This document shows positions 6,829-7,290 of a DNA stretch of 7,290 nucleotides, one piece after another. The notes beneath the pieces are model-generated. The model did not search any database. It worked only from the letters and a program-made list of their open reading frames with translations, and had not been told where the DNA came from. The first letter of the stretch is position 1, and each line of letters begins with the position of its first letter. The stretch spans positions 1 through 7,290 of the forward strand of contig OMQS01000191.1 in NCBI GenBank assembly GCA_900313295.1. Reading direction: 5' to 3'. The stretch is from an uncultured Eubacteriales bacterium (GTDB lineage: Bacteria > Bacillota > Clostridia > Oscillospirales > Oscillospiraceae). Made by a program: the position numbers and the translations under genes.

Positions 6829-7290
6829 TTATTCATCATAAATCCCCAAGATCACAATGCCGGCGACCACGAGGGCGATCATGAGGTAGTGCTTCCACGA
6901 GAGCTTTTCCTTCAGGAAAATGCGGCTCCACACCACGGACAGAACGCAGTAGGCGGAGATGATGGGCGCCGCCAGCGCCACATGCTCGCTGTCGGACAGG
7001 GCGTAGATATAGGCGAACTGGCCGGCCGTCTCGCACAGAGCGCCCAGGTACTTGGGCCCCTCCCGCTTGGGCACCAGCTTCTGCTTGCGGATGAGCACCA
7101 CATATACAAAGCAAACAATGCCCGCCGCCAGGAACGTCAGCTCGTAGGCGCAGTTGGCGCTGTCCTCATTGAGCGTCTCCAGCACCTTGCTGTCGGCAAA
7201 GGTGCCCAGCGCGTCCAGCACGCAGTAGAGGATGGGCAGGAGCAGCGCCAGAGCGGACTTGGCGTACTTGTAGTTGCCGGCTTCCTGCCG
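6829..7290 (-). CDS. EamA/DMT-family membrane transporter, C-terminal half (5' end outside window)
   Basis: This is the C-terminal half of a multi-pass inner-membrane protein of the drug/metabolite transporter superfamily, usually about 290-300 residues with two EamA repeats of five helices. The frame is open from the right window edge: 153 residues are seen, and the GTG at 7219-7221 is an internal Val codon, not a start. Five hydrophobic segments lie at about 11-32, 50-67, 80-98, 103-125 and 133-150 of the visible part, matching one full EamA repeat. AAPIISAYCVLSVVWSRIFLKEKLS spans the typical helix-4/LKE signature (written here as visible residues 107-131), and the last helix ends in GIVILGIYDE. 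Substrate cannot be told: the family includes exporters of amino acids, nucleosides and other metabolites. It is convergent with polC, shares a terminator with it, and has no evident tie to its neighbours. Confidence 0.85.
   Translation of the reverse strand, partial: RQEAGNYKYAKSALALLLPILYCVLDALGTFADSKVLETLNEDSANCAYELTFLAAGIVCFVYVVLIRKQKLVPKREGPKYLGALCETAGQFAYIYALSDSEHVALAAPIISAYCVLSVVWSRIFLKEKLSWKHYLMIALVVAGIVILGIYDE

Noticed and set aside
7219..7221. GTG as start codon of the minus-strand transporter
   Set aside because: The frame continues without a stop to the window edge and the upstream residues form most of a membrane helix belonging to the same EamA repeat, so this is an internal Val codon.

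Overview
The window is a GC-rich (roughly 60% by eye) stretch of housekeeping DNA. It most likely comes from a clostridial Firmicute, and the GC level suggests an Oscillospiraceae/Ruminococcaceae-type gut anaerobe rather than a low-GC Clostridium. Three things point this way: a PolC-type (Gram-positive) replicative polymerase, the gene order dxr-rseP-ispG-polC known from Clostridia, and strong AGGAG-like ribosome binding sites. The genus cannot be fixed from the sequence alone.

Layout. Positions 1-522 (+) are the 3' part of dxr, cut by the window edge. Positions 558-1622 (+) are a complete RseP/RasP-type intramembrane zinc protease, 35 nt after dxr. Positions 1623-1789 are a non-coding leader with a possible attenuator/terminator: a hairpin followed by eight T. 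Positions 1790-2827 (+) are a complete ispG. Positions 2830-6777 (+) are a complete polC, only 2 nt after the ispG stop. Positions 6778-6828 hold a strong inverted repeat that can serve as a shared terminator for the two convergent genes. Positions 6829-7290 (-) are the C-terminal half of an EamA/DMT-family multi-pass transporter, whose start lies beyond the right edge.

Function. dxr and ispG encode two steps of the non-mevalonate (MEP) isoprenoid pathway: DXP to MEP, and MEcPP to HMBPP. The protease between them probably cuts membrane proteins such as anti-sigma factors or leftover signal peptides. polC encodes the main replicative polymerase with proofreading. The plus-strand genes look like one operon, perhaps with a control point before ispG. 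The transporter is a separate, convergent unit.

I found no mobile element, CRISPR array, tRNA, rRNA or unknown gene system. All active-site residues I could check in the four plus-strand genes are intact. The points most worth a second look are the short N-terminus of PolC, the T8-tailed hairpin before ispG, and the tight ispG-polC junction with no clear ribosome binding site.
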